Source: Magnetococcales bacterium (GTDB taxonomy: Bacteria; Pseudomonadota; Magnetococcia; Magnetococcales; DC0425bin3). Taken from it: 6,261 bases of DNA. The stretch is taken from NCBI GenBank assembly GCA_015229045.1, contig JADGCJ010000088.1, positions 1 to 6,261 of the forward strand. The letters are read 5' to 3'. The notes beneath the pieces were generated by a model. The model was not told the origin of the DNA. It saw only the letters and a program-made list of their open reading frames with translations, and did no database searches. Shown here one piece after another: positions 5,601 to 6,261 of this stretch. The position numbers and the translations under genes were made by a program. Every line of letters starts with the position of its first letter. Position 1 is the stretch's first letter.

Positions 5601-6261
5601 GGATAATCACGACGGAGACTGGTCCAAAACGTGGAAACTCTCCATTCGTCACTATGAGAACATTCTCGAAGATATCGAGCAGGAGGCCCGCATGATCCGG
5701 GGCCTTGGCAAGGATGCCAACGATGTCGCCGATGAGATGTTGCTCTACAATAAAAGCATCGGCCTGGGAAATCTTTTGTATTACGAAAGCCCCCATAATT
5801 TTTCACTTCTGGAGCAGTTCAAGACCATAGAATTTCAAATTGAAGATGCCCTGGGACGGATCAACGAGATCGATGGTCTTTATCAGCAAAAAATTCAGTT
5901 CTCCCAGGAGATCGAGGAGAGCTGTGCCGACATCAACCGTATGCTGGTCAAACTCAAAATGGGTCTGGTCAGCGGCGAGATTGACTATCAGAGCTGGAAG
6001 ATAATAGGTGGCGACAAGGTCTATCAACAAGTGACGGATGAAACACAAAAGATTCTGGACATCGCCCAGGAGTACCAAAAACAGGATATCGTCGAACAGG
6101 GTGAAGAGATCATCGCCAAGCTCAACCAGCTGCGTGTCCGTTCCCGGCAACTCCACGAGCAGTTGTCGGATGCCAAGGATGCCATGAGCGAGCCCGTGGT
6201 CCGCGCCGCCAATCCGTCCAGAGGAACAGGTGGCAGTGCATCCCGGGAGGCAAACCCGCCG
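2692..6261 (+). CDS. Large multi-domain membrane protein of unknown function (3' partial)
   Basis: I do not recognise this protein. The frame is open for 1190 codons to the window edge with no stop, so the C-terminus is missing. ATG 2692 is the first start after an in-frame TGA at 2668-2670; no Shine-Dalgarno is evident. Visible layout: an acidic, helical soluble N-terminus (1-183); hydrophobic segments about 197-212, 242-257 and 288-302; a soluble region 304-582; a strong hydrophobic segment 584-606; then a long soluble half. Positive charges cluster between segments two and three (DFKGRL, EKGRFFKG) and after segment four (KVAKKDDK), which by the positive-inside rule puts both termini in the cytoplasm and 304-582 in the periplasm. 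A cysteine cluster C841-x2-C844 ... C855 ... C864-x-C866 could bind zinc. Another aromatic hydrophobic stretch lies at 884-907, possibly membrane-associated. Residues 944-1163 are charged and heptad-like, consistent with coiled coil, and 1164-1190 are Pro/Gly/Ser-rich, like a linker to further sequence. Coding reality is well supported; function is unknown. Confidence 0.9.
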   Translation, partial: MTSESEEKERPDLRPMAVYGQTVINLFSGDLDSGAPVCLLPIYNKDQVLCQESYQDFFLHAQEKWSETLRAVSLLQENLAGEKKQQAAAVESAQLKDVKTPILDRFLAFQDAVRKGDEESIEDNPFLKLTRMIFQLNMEAAQGAMQDAVAGALAERERVGMQVVPPIVDIWRHARGVRFIGRNLLASLYSLLMGFKPYISVLLFVLSSITTFRGVNELLQLPFAQRLFGTLFVGQAGESPRYIVGIIVGISLSLAILDFKGRLFQGLAEKGRFFKGLVHAMGVNPRWVGLATLLTFFSIYTNYDGIVSLVSKQGELQKQWMEIKGRVELVLGDSRTANPDHPQTLHGLKKALELTARQAVETFQKLPEDELSGIASSQDPRKGPRYWAKHFVIFGGYTEGLVDVPKVYANTDTTRNINAILLGSGLNFSKGIEEKIRELTTRYFQNFEATNQAILDDLDKLDQIMQPRERSLADMRRFMAMEYYDINTLVHHITAAFEENKKIYDATATELNKLLKAHVAVLRQVDKYGNTPQVDYTISATVDVPAIEGIEALKKGVIPAASHKDLAALNQFLASEYGAAKASFILMSILIFSISLDLGELLIFMHFTVKVAKKDDKVLDQKTVLITAWNDEFIGKVRGFFEKKEVWFSLLSWLPRPSEILMRDALFMWLYNMDGELKHSGGKAGLLTRGWIWLSRLFRATVRKEICYGLEAWDRALDRAQKATSRNRCLFLGVLYPGLRWDSQLDKMSFNQLGSRLSSSMKQGQAKFEEGLKESSEMPLCRRIVRKESVPEGSKSKIQQDFEMTLDMAFKELDPQARRKRQEGGSTLSQGDKQVGNKNICNRCGTNGFLRAWRCAVIKVTESCHCDSEEDEGRLYTLHKALASFLIRFAYCPLWQLYYWMFLASFIKEKRVFPWSRKKWLYDFCVSNRGRLERTKITSAEKNKIVDVEDILKKIPKLRYDDIKSVIDKLDNHDGDWSKTWKLSIRHYENILEDIEQEARMIRGLGKDANDVADEMLLYNKSIGLGNLLYYESPHNFSLLEQFKTIEFQIEDALGRINEIDGLYQQKIQFSQEIEESCADINRMLVKLKMGLVSGEIDYQSWKIIGGDKVYQQVTDETQKILDIAQEYQKQDIVEQGEEIIAKLNQLRVRSRQLHEQLSDAKDAMSEPVVRAANPSRGTGGSASREANPP
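5212..5289 (+). other. Five-cysteine putative zinc-binding cluster within the large protein
   Basis: Codons 841-866 encode ICNRCGTNGF followed by an isolated cysteine and then a SCHCD ending. The spacing C-x2-C-x10-C-x8-C-x-C, with glycines after the first pair, resembles a treble-clef or ribbon-type zinc site, and the CxxCGxxG start recalls DnaJ-like cysteine motifs. It falls on the predicted cytoplasmic side. Metal binding is inferred from the pattern only. Confidence 0.45.

Overview
The window reads as a chromosomal segment of a Gram-negative, probably proteobacterial, organism. It carries two lipopolysaccharide inner-core genes (heptose and Kdo pathways) and an exported DUF3108 protein, with moderately GC-rich, GC3-biased coding sequence. 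The lineage cannot be fixed from the sequence. The tandem GGGC-rich hairpin repeat between genes is of a kind I loosely associate with environmental proteobacteria such as magnetotactic Magnetococcales, and that is only an impression.

Layout. Positions 38-592 (minus) encode a GmhB-like HAD-IIIA phosphatase with an intact catalytic and zinc-binding set. A divergent intergenic region (593-722) separates it from a rightward pair: an exported DUF3108-family protein (723-1592) and kdsB (1589-2326), joined by an ATGA stop/start overlap. GmhB acts in ADP-heptose synthesis and KdsB activates Kdo, so both products supply the inner core of LPS. The DUF3108 protein is predicted to be periplasmic and probably serves the envelope, but its role is unknown.

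The 365-base gap after kdsB is not empty. It holds a small non-autonomous transposable element of 247 bp (2356-2602) with perfect 18-bp terminal inverted repeats, flanked by a perfect 10-bp direct repeat that looks like a target-site duplication. Its CAGGG ends and duplication length match what is known of the ISAs1 family. Inside it sits a pair of perfect 7-bp-stem hairpins with three-base loops. Removing the element rebuilds a short palindrome just downstream of kdsB, suggesting insertion into a pre-existing hairpin site.

From 2692 to the window edge runs one uninterrupted reading frame of 1190 codons with no stop. It encodes a very large membrane protein I do not recognise. It has a soluble N-terminus, three membrane segments, a periplasmic-looking domain of about 280 residues, a fourth membrane segment, and a long cytoplasmic-looking C-terminal half with a five-cysteine cluster, helical coiled-coil-like stretches and a Pro/Gly/Ser-rich tail. 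It is the most novel item here. A 491-codon open frame on its opposite strand is judged to be a shadow.
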